This document shows, piece after piece, positions 27,049 to 36,028 of a stretch of DNA of 49,628 nucleotides (position 1 is the stretch's first letter; every line of letters begins with the position of its first letter). Location: the NCBI GenBank assembly GCA_030578315.1, contig JAUQQL010000007.1, forward strand, positions 1 through 49,628. Direction: 5' to 3'. The notes under the pieces are model-generated. The model was given only the letters and a program-made list of their open reading frames with translations. It searched no databases and was not told where the DNA came from. Source of the DNA: Thermodesulfobacteriota bacterium. Its GTDB lineage: Bacteria > Desulfobacterota > Thermodesulfobacteria > Thermodesulfobacteriales > Thermodesulfobacteriaceae. Both the position numbers and the translations under genes were made by a program.

Positions 27049-27442
27049 TAATAAATTAAAGTTTTTATTTTTTCAAGCTGATGTATGATTCTGTGTGTCG
27101 TTATTCCTCTAAAATGTCACCTATAATAATTACTAAAACAGAATGTCACATATTTGGGTAGTTTCCCTTTTTTGTTATCAATAAATAAAGCTTACAAAGA
27201 AAAATAAGAAGCAATAGACTTTTAAACTAAATTATTCCTCCAACACTTCATCTTCATATCTTCCAAAACCTAAGATTTTTTACACAAATTAAAGTAGTTT
27301 TTTAAAAAAGTCCCAAAGTGTTAATAAAAAAATTTTTAATTAAATTTTTTATTAAAAGTCAATTTTTTATTTTAAAATTTTTTATAAAAAAAATTCATTA
27401 AAATTATTGAAAAACTTAATAGATAGATTATGTTAGGAGCAA
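27049..27442. other. 394-base gene-free region upstream of the LysR regulator
   Basis: No ORF is supported. It holds two direct copies of AATGTCACMTAT (27113-27124 and 27142-27153, 29-base period) and, nearer the LysR gene, an extremely AT-rich tract of T and A runs (27300-27420). The direct repeats could be regulator sites or the worn end of an insertion sequence. The region should contain the divergent promoters. Confidence 0.45.
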
Positions 27443-28330
27443 ATGATAGACTTAAAAAAATTAGAGGTATTTGTAAAAGTTTACGAAACAGGCAACTTTT
27501 CGAAAGTTTCACAAATTCTTTATCTTTCTCAACCTACTATTACTATTCATATTAAAGATTTAGAAGAAACTTTTGGGGTAAAACTTTTAGACAGACATAC
27601 TAGAAAGGTTATTCCTACTAAAGCAGGTAAGGTAGTTTATGAATATGGAAAGGAAATTTTAAATCTTTATAAAAAAATGGAAAAAGAACTGTTAACTTTT
27701 AAGGAGGAAGAAGGAGGGTCTGTAGATTTAGGTGGAAGTACTATTCCAGGACACTATATTTTACCTAAGGTAATAAGAGAATTTAAAAAACATTATCCTA
27801 GGATAATGGTTTTTCTAAAGGTAGGAGACACAAAAGAAATTATTGAAAAAGTTTTATCTGGGGTTTTGGAAGTTGGGCTAGTAGGAGCTATGATAAAAAA
27901 TAAGAATTTAACCTTTAAGCCCTGTTTTCAGGATGAAATTGTTTTGATTGCTCCTCCATCTTCTGAAGATGACGAAATAGAACTTCAAAAACTTTATCAA
28001 ATTCCTCTTATTAGGAGAGAAGAAGGTTCTGGTACTTGGAAAACTGTTATAGAAGCTTTGGAAAAGGAAGGGATAGATATTTTTAAATTGAATATTATAG
28101 GAGAGTTAGGCTCTACAGAAGCTGTAAAAGAAGCAGTAAAATCTGAACTAGGATGGGGCTTTGTTTCTGCAAGAGCAATAGAACTTGAAACTAAATTAAA
28201 CCTTCTAAAAATTGTTTCTATAAAAAACTTCAAAATTTTTCGTAATTTTTATTTAATTTATCCAAAATTTAAAAATTTCACTCCTTCAGCGAAACTCTTT
28301 CTAGAATTTCTTCAAAAATACTCAGTTTAA
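27443..28330 (+). CDS. LysR-family transcriptional regulator
   Basis: A 295-residue regulator. The N-terminal winged HTH (residues 1-62) has the LysR signature FSKVSQILYLSQPTITIHIKDLEETFGVKLLDR in conserved order. The C-terminal periplasmic-binding-like effector domain spans about 90-290. LysR proteins usually control a divergently transcribed gene, here the flavin reductase group, through sites in the 394-base gap; that link is inferred. GGAG lies before the ATG. The 3' end overlaps the convergent cysteine-cluster gene by 4 bases. Confidence 0.93.
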   Translation: MIDLKKLEVFVKVYETGNFSKVSQILYLSQPTITIHIKDLEETFGVKLLDRHTRKVIPTKAGKVVYEYGKEILNLYKKMEKELLTFKEEEGGSVDLGGSTIPGHYILPKVIREFKKHYPRIMVFLKVGDTKEIIEKVLSGVLEVGLVGAMIKNKNLTFKPCFQDEIVLIAPPSSEDDEIELQKLYQIPLIRREEGSGTWKTVIEALEKEGIDIFKLNIIGELGSTEAVKEAVKSELGWGFVSARAIELETKLNLLKIVSIKNFKIFRNFYLIYPKFKNFTPSAKLFLEFLQKYSV

Positions 28331-29139
28331 AAAGGTTTAATTCTTTTAACTGAAGGAGCTTCTTTTTTCTTTTTTACCAAATTTTCTCCAAAAAGTACGG
28401 TTTTTAACCACCTAAAACCAAACTGTAAAAGCTTTAGATCGTCTTTTTTAATTTCCTCTAATTCCTTTTCCGAAACCTCAAAAATCTCTAAAAATTTACT
28501 TTCTAAGATGAAAGTTCTAAATCTTTCTGGATTACTACTAACCATAAAAAAAAGTTCTAAACTTTTTTCAGGAACCTCTACAGGACCAAGAGATTCTTTT
28601 TTCATAATAATTTCAGCCCATTCTTTAATAGGTTCTTCGTTTTCAGGAATACCTTGAGAAATCCTATACTCTTCTACAGTCATTTCGTTTCCCGAATCCA
28701 AACCCTGACAAAAACCTTCTTTAACCAAATAATATACATCTTCATTTCTTTTTTCTTCTCTATTTCTAAAAATTCCAAGTCCTAGAGGATAGTATCTACA
28801 AGCTAAAGGACGAACTTCGTATATACTACATCCACTTTCATTTAAAAAAGGACAGGTTTTTTCTTCATTGTCAAACATTTTAACCCTTACAATAGGAAGT
28901 CCTGAACGAGGAAGCATAAAAGGTTCAGTATAAAGAAGCAAAAATTCGTCGGTGCTAAGTTTTAATTTATCTCTAATTCTGATAATATCATAGGGAGTAA
29001 GGGGTAAAAATAGGTCTGAACAACAAAGCTTAAAACAAGGAACCCCTGGATAGCACTGAAACACAATTTTAGATTGTGAAGTGAGTCTTATAGGAACTAT
29101 AATCCTGTCAAGACCTCTTAAACCAGTTAAAGTTTCCAT
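28327..29139 (-). CDS. YkgJ-family cysteine-cluster protein
   Basis: A 270-residue protein with the YkgJ/UPF0153 zinc or iron-sulfur-like cysteine cluster: CYPGVPCFKLCC near residues 29-40, then CPFLNESGCSIYEVRPLACRYYP at about 92-114. The rest is charged and unremarkable. The biochemical role of the family is unknown to me. It is the last gene of the run that begins with glutamate synthase. Confidence 0.8.
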   Translation of the reverse strand: METLTGLRGLDRIIVPIRLTSQSKIVFQCYPGVPCFKLCCSDLFLPLTPYDIIRIRDKLKLSTDEFLLLYTEPFMLPRSGLPIVRVKMFDNEEKTCPFLNESGCSIYEVRPLACRYYPLGLGIFRNREEKRNEDVYYLVKEGFCQGLDSGNEMTVEEYRISQGIPENEEPIKEWAEIIMKKESLGPVEVPEKSLELFFMVSSNPERFRTFILESKFLEIFEVSEKELEEIKKDDLKLLQFGFRWLKTVLFGENLVKKKKEAPSVKRIKPF

Positions 29140-29171
29140 ATTTTTAACCTCTTTAGTTTTTAAAATCTATT

Positions 29172-30017
29172 TTAAGGAGAAATTATCCTATTGTCAATTA
29201 ATCTTGTTTTTCCAACAAATACTGCTAATGCACAGAGAACAGGCTTGGTAATAATCTCTACAGGTTCCAAAGTTTTTGGATCAACAATTTCAACATATTG
29301 GACACAAGTGTATGGAAACGAAGATATAAATTCGATTATTTTTTTCTTTATCTTTTCGCTTTCTACTTCTCCCTCTTTTAACAGTTTTTCGGCTAAAAGT
29401 AAGGCTTTAAAAAGAGAAAGAGCAGAAGCTCTTTCTTCTGGGGAAAGATAAGTATTTCTTGAACTCATAGCCAATCCGTCTTCCTCTCTTACAGTTGGAC
29501 ATCCTACTATTTCTATATCTAGATTTAAGTCTTTAACCATTTGTTTTATGACCTGAAGCTGTTGATAGTCCTTTTCTCCAAAAAGTGCAAAATCAGGCTG
29601 AACAATATTAAAAAGTTTTAAAACTACAGTAGTTACACCTTTAAAGTGTCCAGGTCTATAAGCGCCACAAAGATTTTGAGTAAGTTTAGTAACCTCTACA
29701 TAAGTTTGAAATTCTGAAGGATACATTTCTTCTTCTGAGGGAACAAAGACTACATCTACTTTTTCCTTTTCAAGAAGAGTTTTGTCTCTTTCTAAATCAC
29801 GAGGATATTCTTTAAAATCTTCTTTAGGGCCAAATTGTAAAGGATTCACAAATATACTTACTACAGTCTTATCTCCTAAAGTTTTAGCTTTTCTAACTAA
29901 ACTAAGGTGCCCCTCATGCAGGTAACCCATCGTAGGAACAAAAGCTATTTTAAAATTCTTTTTTTTCCAATCTTTTATTAAAGTTTTCATCTCTGAAATA
30001 TTTTTAATTAGCTTCAT
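29172..30017 (-). CDS. panC: pantothenate synthetase
   Basis: A 281-residue ligase joining pantoate and beta-alanine with ATP. Signatures are [15 protein letters not shown] (with the HIGH-like HEGH), [24 protein letters not shown], and AMSSRNTYL (KMSKS-like). Length is typical. No panB or panD is adjacent in this window. Confidence 0.96.
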   Translation of the reverse strand: MKLIKNISEMKTLIKDWKKKNFKIAFVPTMGYLHEGHLSLVRKAKTLGDKTVVSIFVNPLQFGPKEDFKEYPRDLERDKTLLEKEKVDVVFVPSEEEMYPSEFQTYVEVTKLTQNLCGAYRPGHFKGVTTVVLKLFNIVQPDFALFGEKDYQQLQVIKQMVKDLNLDIEIVGCPTVREEDGLAMSSRNTYLSPEERASALSLFKALLLAEKLLKEGEVESEKIKKKIIEFISSFPYTCVQYVEIVDPKTLEPVEIITKPVLCALAVFVGKTRLIDNRIISP

Positions 30018-30035
30018 TTTTAAAAAAAACCCTTT

Positions 30036-30893
30036 TCAAGGATATTCTATGGAGTAAATTTTAGAAATAACTCTTTTTTTTATACTTTCTTCTTCTAAAA
30101 ATTCAAATGTTCCGTCAGCTTTACTGTTAAGCTCTCTTACTAAAACACCTTTTTGCCATTCTTGAAAGTTTAAGTATTTTTCTCCGGTAAAATACTTTTT
30201 CAAAATAAATTTGTAATAGGTAAAATTATCTATTTTAAAATATACTTCACCTTCAAAAAATTCTAAAGGTTTTATTTTTTTAGGATAAACCAATTTTTCT
30301 AAAATTTCGTAAAGCTTTTTAGAAGAATTTATAATAAAAACTTTTTGTTTAGGACTTATAAAATTTAAAAGTTGAAGAAGATCTTTGTTTGAAAGAGAGA
30401 TACATCCTTTAGTCCAATTGTAGTTCTTATATATTTGTCCCTTTTTCTTTTCCTCTTTAAAGGCACCTCCTCCATGAATTCCAATTTCAGCCCCTAAGGC
30501 ACTAACTATCTCCTTTTTTTGAAAAAAAAGTTCTGAAAAGGTATTAAACTGGTTGAGATTTATTAAACCGTAATAATATCCCCAGGCTAAATCATTAAGG
30601 TTAGGATAATTAATTTTAATAAAAAACAGATATTGAGAAGAAGGTCTCCATTCCAAAATTTCATACATTCCTTCTGGAGTTAAAAGATCTCCTTGTTTCT
30701 GTTTAGGAATTTCACTCTTTAATCCCCACCCAGCTTCATACACTGCTAAGGTTTTTTCTTGATTCATTACTTTAAGTTGATTAACAGCTTTGTCTACAAT
30801 AAGATAATATGAATCTTTAGAAAAACTTAATTTATTAAGAAGTAAAAAAGAAAGCAGTAGAGAAGCTATTACAGTATATAAAAAATCTTTCAT
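30036..30893 (-). CDS. L,D-transpeptidase (YkuD/ErfK family)
   Basis: A 285-residue exported enzyme. The signal anchor is LYTVIASLLLSFLLLNK. The catalytic domain has the GIHGGG motif and the nucleophile Cys in TKGCISLS. The C-terminal part (about 200-285) has no domain that I recognise. The start is set at ATG 30893; the frame extends to a TTG at 30908 that would overlap the upstream gltB3-like stop. It is the second L,D-transpeptidase in the window, so 3-3 cross-linking is probably important in this envelope. Confidence 0.85.
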   Translation of the reverse strand: MKDFLYTVIASLLLSFLLLNKLSFSKDSYYLIVDKAVNQLKVMNQEKTLAVYEAGWGLKSEIPKQKQGDLLTPEGMYEILEWRPSSQYLFFIKINYPNLNDLAWGYYYGLINLNQFNTFSELFFQKKEIVSALGAEIGIHGGGAFKEEKKKGQIYKNYNWTKGCISLSNKDLLQLLNFISPKQKVFIINSSKKLYEILEKLVYPKKIKPLEFFEGEVYFKIDNFTYYKFILKKYFTGEKYLNFQEWQKGVLVRELNSKADGTFEFLEEESIKKRVISKIYSIEYP

Positions 30894-30904
30894 ACTCAAA
30901 ATTA

Positions 30905-31648
30905 TCAATAGGCATAAAGTTTCCCATAAGGTCTGTGGGTATAGGGTACGATTTTGATAAAGTCTTCTTTAAAAATTTCGGAAAGTTCAAGATTAAAATC
31001 TTGGCAATATTCTTTCAAGTTCATTTCCAAAAGTTTTTCATCTTCAGAAGTAAGAGGATAAGGTTTAAGTCCGGCTCCTAAAAAAGATTGTTTAATTTTA
31101 CCTCTTATGTAAATAGTTCCTCCGTGCATACCTGTTCCTATAAAAAGTCCGGCGATGGGTCTTTCTGGATATCTACTAAACATTCCTAGCAAAATAATAA
31201 TTCCTCCTGCCATATATTCTCCTAAGAAGTCCCCAGCTTTACCTCCTATAATAATTACAGGAACTTTATCCATATAAGCTTTCATATGAATTCCCACTCT
31301 ATAGCCTGCATCAGAATAAATATGGATTTTACCTCCTCTCATTCCGTATCCTATAACATCTCCACCCATTCCGTGAATTATGATTTTTCCATCATCCATA
31401 GTATTTCCTGCTCCGTCTTGAGAATTGCCATACACTATTATTTCAGGTCCCCTCATGAAGGCTCCTAAATCGAGGCCTGGAGTTCCATAAATTTCAATCT
31501 TTACTTTTTCTGAAATACCAGCTGCTAGATATCGATGTCCATTAACTCCATAGAGTTTAAATTTTTTTTCTCCTTTTTCAATGGCTCTTCTCAGAAGTTT
31601 ATTTACTTCTGAATAGTGGAGTGTATGCACATTTAATTCTAAGTTCAT
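30905..31648 (-). CDS. glutamate synthase alpha-subunit domain 3 (GXGXG) protein
   Basis: A 247-residue right-handed beta-helix of GXGXG repeats (for example GTPGLDLGAFMRG, GMGGDVIGYGMRGGKIHI, GGKAGDFLGEYMAGG), corresponding to the C-terminal domain of bacterial GltB. In archaea and some thermophiles this domain is a separate subunit. GGAGG lies 8-10 bases before the ATG, which supports the start despite a 50-base overlap with the upstream amidotransferase gene. It is the third of three adjacent glutamate synthase pieces. Confidence 0.9.
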   Translation of the reverse strand: MNLELNVHTLHYSEVNKLLRRAIEKGEKKFKLYGVNGHRYLAAGISEKVKIEIYGTPGLDLGAFMRGPEIIVYGNSQDGAGNTMDDGKIIIHGMGGDVIGYGMRGGKIHIYSDAGYRVGIHMKAYMDKVPVIIIGGKAGDFLGEYMAGGIIILLGMFSRYPERPIAGLFIGTGMHGGTIYIRGKIKQSFLGAGLKPYPLTSEDEKLLEMNLKEYCQDFNLELSEIFKEDFIKIVPYTHRPYGKLYAY

Positions 31649-32798
31649 TTTCGTCTTCCTCCCTTGGTCTTCCCTTTAAGTAACTTCTCTGATTGGGTAT
31701 AGAATTTGGTTCCAATTCTATAATTACTGGTTCACCTGCTTTAGGAGCCCACACTTTATCTGGATTAGGACAGATAGCACGAATAGCTGCTTCTTCACTA
31801 GCCATGTAAACTAAGTCTCCTTTTTCTCCTGCAACAAGAGGCCTAAGCTTGACCCTGTCATTTAAACCTACAAGTCCTCCGTTATAAGCAAAAAGAATAG
31901 CAAAAGGACCGTTTAACATAGCAGACCCATAAACTACTCTTATAGCAGTAATTAGTTCTTTTTCTTCTTCAGGCATTTCATCAATTTCCATCCAGAAAGG
32001 AGGAGCCAGGGCAAGACAGGCTATTTTTAAAGGTAGTCCGTGTCTTCTTATTAATAAGTCTAAAATATAAGCCACTACCTCTGTATCAGTAAGAAGAGTA
32101 CATTTGTATCCAAAAAGTTCTAAATATCTTTTATTAGTTCCATAGCTTGAAATTTCTCCGTTGTGAACTATGGACCAATCTAAAATAGTAAAAGGATGAG
32201 CTCCTCCCCACCAACCAGGAGTATTGGTAGGAAAACGATTGTGAGCCGTCCAGATAAAAGCTTTATATTCATGTATTTGAAAGAATTCTGCTATCTCATC
32301 CGGAAAACCTACACCCTTAAAAACTCCCATATTCTTTCCTGAAGAAATTACATAAGCACCCTCGATTTTAGTATTTATCTCCATAACAAGGTTTACTATG
32401 TAATTATCTTCTGCAAACTCATCGCACAATTCAACAAGTTCTCCTTCAAACTTAGGTCTTACAAAATATCTTTTAAAAAGTGGTGGATTTTTAATAGTTT
32501 TTACCTTTTTTGTAGGAATAGGCTCTTGATAATTTAAAAAGGTTTTATGAGCTAAAAGTTCTTCTACCATTTCTAAAGCATAAGAATTTTCTGCCATTAC
32601 ATGAAGAGCATAGAAATTAGCCAATTCAGGATATATTCCGTAAGCAGCAAATCCTGCTCCTAAGCCATTACCTCTTTCTTCTTGACAACAGATAGATTTA
32701 ATAATTACTTCACCCGAAATTAACTTTCCTTTTCTGTGAATTATTCCTGAAATACCACAACTTGAAAACTCTCTTCTTGTCAAATTCTTCTTCCACAT
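31599..32798 (-). CDS. glutamate synthase amidotransferase domain (class II GATase) protein
   Basis: A 399-residue glutaminase subunit corresponding to the N-terminal domain of GltB. The catalytic cysteine would be C14 in SSCGISG, so a 13-residue propeptide must be removed to free it. Other class II features are AHNRFPTNTPGWWGGAHPF and VHNGEISSYG, then DTEVVAYILDLL. It supplies ammonia to the FMN domain protein encoded just upstream (2-base gap). Confidence 0.9.
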   Translation of the reverse strand: MWKKNLTRREFSSCGISGIIHRKGKLISGEVIIKSICCQEERGNGLGAGFAAYGIYPELANFYALHVMAENSYALEMVEELLAHKTFLNYQEPIPTKKVKTIKNPPLFKRYFVRPKFEGELVELCDEFAEDNYIVNLVMEINTKIEGAYVISSGKNMGVFKGVGFPDEIAEFFQIHEYKAFIWTAHNRFPTNTPGWWGGAHPFTILDWSIVHNGEISSYGTNKRYLELFGYKCTLLTDTEVVAYILDLLIRRHGLPLKIACLALAPPFWMEIDEMPEEEKELITAIRVVYGSAMLNGPFAILFAYNGGLVGLNDRVKLRPLVAGEKGDLVYMASEEAAIRAICPNPDKVWAPKAGEPVIIELEPNSIPNQRSYLKGRPREEDENELRIKCAYTPLFRSK

Positions 32799-32800
32799 TT

Positions 32801-34327
32801 TTAAACCTCTCCTGCGTGTTTTACTTCTAAAATTTCCATTTCTTCTTTAGTTAAACCTACAGCTCTCAGCTTATCCCTGTTACCTTTCAAACTTTCTATA
32901 GAATTCAATCCCATAGCTCCAAGCATCTCCTTTATTTCGTGAGCCCAAGCATGTACCAGATTATAGATTTTTTCGTAAGCTACTTCTGGTGGTAACCTTT
33001 TTATAAGTTCTGGGTCATTAGTTGCTATACCCCAAGGACACTTTCCTGTGTAACACCTTTGGCACATGGTACAACCAACAGCAATAAGAGCTGCTGTTCC
33101 AATATAAACTGCATCTGCTCCTAAAGCTATAGCTTTCACTACATCAGCACTGCATCTTATTCCTCCAGAAGCAATAATACTTGTCATATGTCTAAGTCCT
33201 TCCTCTCTTAATCTTTTATCTACAGCTGAGATAGCAAGCTCTATAGGAATACCAATATAATCTCTAAACATAGTAGGAGCAGCTCCGGTTCCTCCTTTAA
33301 GTCCATCTATTACTACAGCATCAGCTCCAGCCCTTACTATCCCAGAAGCAATAGCAGCTACATTGTGAACTGCTGCAATCTTAACAAAAACTAATTTTTT
33401 ATATTCCGTAGCTTCTTTTAAAGCAAAAATTAAGCCCCTTAAGTCTTCTATAGAGTAAATATCGTGATGAGGAGCAGGAGAAAGAGCATCAGAACCTACA
33501 GGTATCATTCTAGTTTTTGAAATTTCTTCCGTAACTTTTTCTCCTGGAAGATGTCCTCCAATTCCAGGTTTAGCTCCTTGACCTATTTTTATCTCTATAG
33601 CCACTCCAGCATTAAGATAATCCACATGAAGTCCAAATCTTCCGGAAGCACACTGTACTATAGTATTACTTCCATATTCGTATAAGGAAGCATGTAGTCC
33701 TCCTTCTCCTGTATTGTAGAGAGTACCTAAATCTCTAGCTGCCCGAGCTAAACCTTGATGAACATGTAAACTGATAGCTCCAAAAGACATAGCCGCAAAC
33801 ATAATGGGAACTTCAAGTTTTATCAAGGGAGGAAGAGGTTTTTTAAGACGAAACTTTCCATTCACTTCCTCAACTTCTATCCCAGAAGGTTTAGAACCTA
33901 TATAAGTCCTCAGTTCCATAGGTTCTCTTAAAGGATCTATAGGAGGATTAGTTACTTGACAGGCATCTAATACCAAATGATCAAAATAGTTTTTAATAGG
34001 AACTGCACAACCTGTAGAAGTTAAAAGAACCCCTCCTTGGTCTGCCTGCTTGTAAATATTTTTAATAAACCAGGGACTCCAATTAGCATGTTCTCTAAAT
34101 TGAGAAGGATGATGTTTAATAATTATAGCTTTAGTAGGACACATAGCTTCACATCTATGACAGCCTACACATTTAATATGATCTACTTTTAAAATTTTCT
34201 TTTTTTCATCCCAAATATGTGCTCCATAAGTACACTCTTTAATACACCTTTTGCACTTGATACATTTATCTTCCAACCTTTCAATATAAAAGTCAGGATA
34301 AAAAGAAGAAAACCAAGGTGTCCCCAT
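32801..34327 (-). CDS. glutamate synthase FMN/Fe-S synthase domain with N-terminal ferredoxin
   Basis: A 508-residue protein that makes glutamate from 2-oxoglutarate and ammonia. An N-terminal two-cluster ferredoxin (C-x2-C-x2-C-x3-C twice, residues about 17-66) probably brings electrons directly, replacing GltD. The FMN TIM-barrel domain follows, with GGLHASLYEYG, KIGQGAKPGIGGHLPG, SPAPHHDIYS and GLKGGTGAAP. The Fe-S motif CTMCQRCYTGKCPWG is near residue 425. It is the first gene of the split gltB set; no gltD gene is in the window. Confidence 0.93.
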   Translation of the reverse strand: MGTPWFSSFYPDFYIERLEDKCIKCKRCIKECTYGAHIWDEKKKILKVDHIKCVGCHRCEAMCPTKAIIIKHHPSQFREHANWSPWFIKNIYKQADQGGVLLTSTGCAVPIKNYFDHLVLDACQVTNPPIDPLREPMELRTYIGSKPSGIEVEEVNGKFRLKKPLPPLIKLEVPIMFAAMSFGAISLHVHQGLARAARDLGTLYNTGEGGLHASLYEYGSNTIVQCASGRFGLHVDYLNAGVAIEIKIGQGAKPGIGGHLPGEKVTEEISKTRMIPVGSDALSPAPHHDIYSIEDLRGLIFALKEATEYKKLVFVKIAAVHNVAAIASGIVRAGADAVVIDGLKGGTGAAPTMFRDYIGIPIELAISAVDKRLREEGLRHMTSIIASGGIRCSADVVKAIALGADAVYIGTAALIAVGCTMCQRCYTGKCPWGIATNDPELIKRLPPEVAYEKIYNLVHAWAHEIKEMLGAMGLNSIESLKGNRDKLRAVGLTKEEMEILEVKHAGEV

Positions 34328-34374
34328 TTTCTCATAGCCCCCTCTAGAAAAGATAAAAATTTGGTAAATTTGAT

Positions 34375-34402
34375 ATTATAATACTTTTTTACGTTTTTAC
34401 AA
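34375..34402 (-). promoter_or_regulatory. possible promoter of the glutamate synthase operon
   Basis: On the minus strand TTGTAA is followed 16 bases later by TATAAT (34380-34375), about 50 bases before the ATG of the FMN-domain gene. The -35 match is only partial. Confidence 0.4.
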
Positions 34403-34593
34403 AGTTCTTTTAAAAATCTTCTATAAATTTGGTTTTATAAATTCAGTATAAGGATGATGATTGTATTAACTTTTCTCTGCCAGAAATGAATGTACGATCT
34501 TAGGGCGAAAAAAATTAAAAAAAAATTTAAAAATTAAAAATAACATATTTGATGTAGTAATTAGGGAAAGAATGATGAATTACTTTGAAACTA

Positions 34594-34644
34594 CTGGGGG
34601 AGGAGGACTCGAACCTCCACTCGTGGATCCAGAGTCCACTGTGC
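34594..34644 (-). pseudogene. 3' fragment of tRNA-Gln(CTG): left attachment site (attL)
   Basis: On the minus strand a tRNA 3' portion is intact: anticodon stem-loop GTGGA-CTCTGGA-TCCAC (anticodon CTG), a 4-base variable loop, T arm GGAGG-TTCGAGT-CCTCC, acceptor strand TCCCCCA and discriminator G (34594). The D arm and matching 5' acceptor strand (TGGGGGA expected) are missing; the sequence upstream of GCACA is unrelated. Such a partial tRNA marks the far border of an element integrated in a tRNA gene. Confidence 0.85.
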
Positions 34645-34701
34645 AAAAAATAGCCTCCATAATCCAGATTTTTCAAGCCCCACAACTCTCTCTTTTTAAC
34701 C

Positions 34702-34728
34702 TGCCACACCTACCACACCAACCACACC
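34702..34728. repeat. three 9-bp tandem repeats next to attL
   Basis: NRCCACACC units (TGCCACACC, TACCACACC, AACCACACC) are repeated without gaps about 60 bases inside the element border. Tandem short repeats in this position can be arm-type integrase sites; that role is inferred. The surrounding 34645-34962 contains no supported gene. Confidence 0.6.
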
Positions 34729-34962
34729 ATTTTGTATTTTTTATTTTATGTATGTATATACAAAAGTCAATAGTTGTGGAATTGAAATTGTCAGGAGTTT
34801 AAAAGGTTGTATACCATTTTGATTTTTTGAAGTTGGAAATTTTTGAAAAATGTAGATAAATTTTTTTAAAATTAAGGTCTTTTATCTCTGTTTGAAATTC
34901 GTGAGGATATGTTTTAAATCTAAATATATAATCAAAATAATTATAAAGGGAGGAGATTTGAA

Positions 34963-35283
34963 ATGCCAAGAAAGAGAAAAGAAAGCACTGGAGAAATAAA
35001 TCTAAGTCCTGAAGTGCTTAATACACTTCTTTCCTCTTTAGTTACTAATCAGTTTAATCAGTTAAAGCTTCAGCAGAAAAAAGGACGAAAAAGAAAAAGG
35101 GAACCAAGAATCGGATTTAACCTTCTTATCCCGCATAAACTATATGCTCAACTGAGAAACTATGTGGACTTCTATGCTGATAAAGGAGAATCCATCACAA
35201 GTATAATCCTTGCAGGACTTGAAAAAGAACTGAAAGAAAGATTTCAGAGAAAAATGATGCAGAAGGAGATGGGTTTTAAATGA
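34963..35283 (+). CDS. putative ribbon-helix-helix partition/regulatory protein
   Basis: A 106-residue basic protein. Residues 1-48 are polar and Lys/Arg-rich. Residues 49-95 look like a ribbon-helix-helix: a short strand (RIGFNLLIP), then helix (KLYAQLRNYVDFYA) and helix (SITSIILAGLEKELKERF). GGGAGGAG precedes the ATG, and the stop overlaps the start of parA (ATGA). This order suits a centromere-binding ParB-type partner and autoregulator of parA. No database check was possible. Confidence 0.6.
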   Translation: MPRKRKESTGEINLSPEVLNTLLSSLVTNQFNQLKLQQKKGRKRKREPRIGFNLLIPHKLYAQLRNYVDFYADKGESITSIILAGLEKELKERFQRKMMQKEMGFK

Positions 35284-36028
35284 TTCTTTCCGTAGCAAAC
35301 CTCAAAGGAGGAGTTGGTAAAACAACTCTATGTTATCATCTTGCTTACCTTTTTACCAGGAAAAATTTTCGAACACTTCTTATTGATATCGATCCACAAG
35401 GTAATCTCACATCTTGTTATCTTTCTACACCACCTGACACTTCAAATCACGTTAAACGTCTTTTTGAAAATGAAATCCCTATACCTATTAAAATAAATGA
35501 AAATCTACATCTTGTAGCATCAAGTATTGAACTTTCAAAACACGAATCACAGATAAAACTGGAATCTTATTTTAAACTAAAAGCATACCTTGAACTGCCC
35601 GAAGTTAGGAAGAAGTGGAACGTTGTTCTTATAGATACGCCCCCTGCACTTAACATCTTTACATCAAACGCACTTATAGTTTCGCAGTATGTGCTTTGTA
35701 TAGTTGATCCCGGAGATTTTGCTATTCTGGGATATAAAGAGGTAAAAGATATCATTTTTGATGTAGTAAAAAGATTAATCCTGATGCCAAACTTATAGGC
35801 CTGGTATTTAACATGGTAAAACCTAAAACAAGGAATTTTAGAACAATTTATCAAAAGTGTATAGAAACCTTTGGGAACGAAGTCTTTACCAATTACATAA
35901 GATACTCAACAGCGATAAGAGATGCACTTTCAAAAAAGCAGTCCATCTTTGAATACAACAAATCTCATCCTGTATGTAAAGATTTCGAAAGTGTATTTAA
36001 AGAAGTTGTAGAGAAAATTAACACTTAA
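35280..36028 (+). pseudogene. parA: ParA-family partition ATPase, interrupted by a frameshift
   Basis: A ParA/Soj-type ATPase for DNA partition. The first frame (35280-35798, 172 residues) has Walker A KGGVGKTT at 9-16, DIDPQGNLT and VVLIDTPPALN. It ends prematurely at TAG. The missing part is read in the -1 frame from the A5 run at 35768-35772 (KKINPDAKLIGLVFNMVKPKTRNF onwards) and continues to 36028, giving about 250 residues as expected. The cause is a base lost in the A-run, an assembly error, or a frameshift; the heptamer is A-AAA-AGA, not a classic slippery site. Confidence 0.85.

Noticed and set aside
27997-28233. Minus-strand frame opposite the LysR gene
   Set aside because: It is entirely antisense to a well-supported coding region and lacks a ribosome site.
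34645-34690. A TGGGGC on the minus strand that could be the missing 5' acceptor strand of tRNA-Gln
   Set aside because: It would leave 43 bases before the anticodon stem instead of about 26, pairs poorly with TCCCCCA, and no D arm can be formed.
34572-34802. A 76-residue plus-strand frame covering the tRNA-Gln fragment
   Set aside because: It runs antisense through the tRNA remnant and the CACACC repeats, has no ribosome site and no recognisable composition.
35768-35774. Programmed -1 frameshifting in parA
   Set aside because: In the zero frame the site reads A-AAA-AGA; A-site re-pairing would be poor and no obvious downstream stem-loop was seen.
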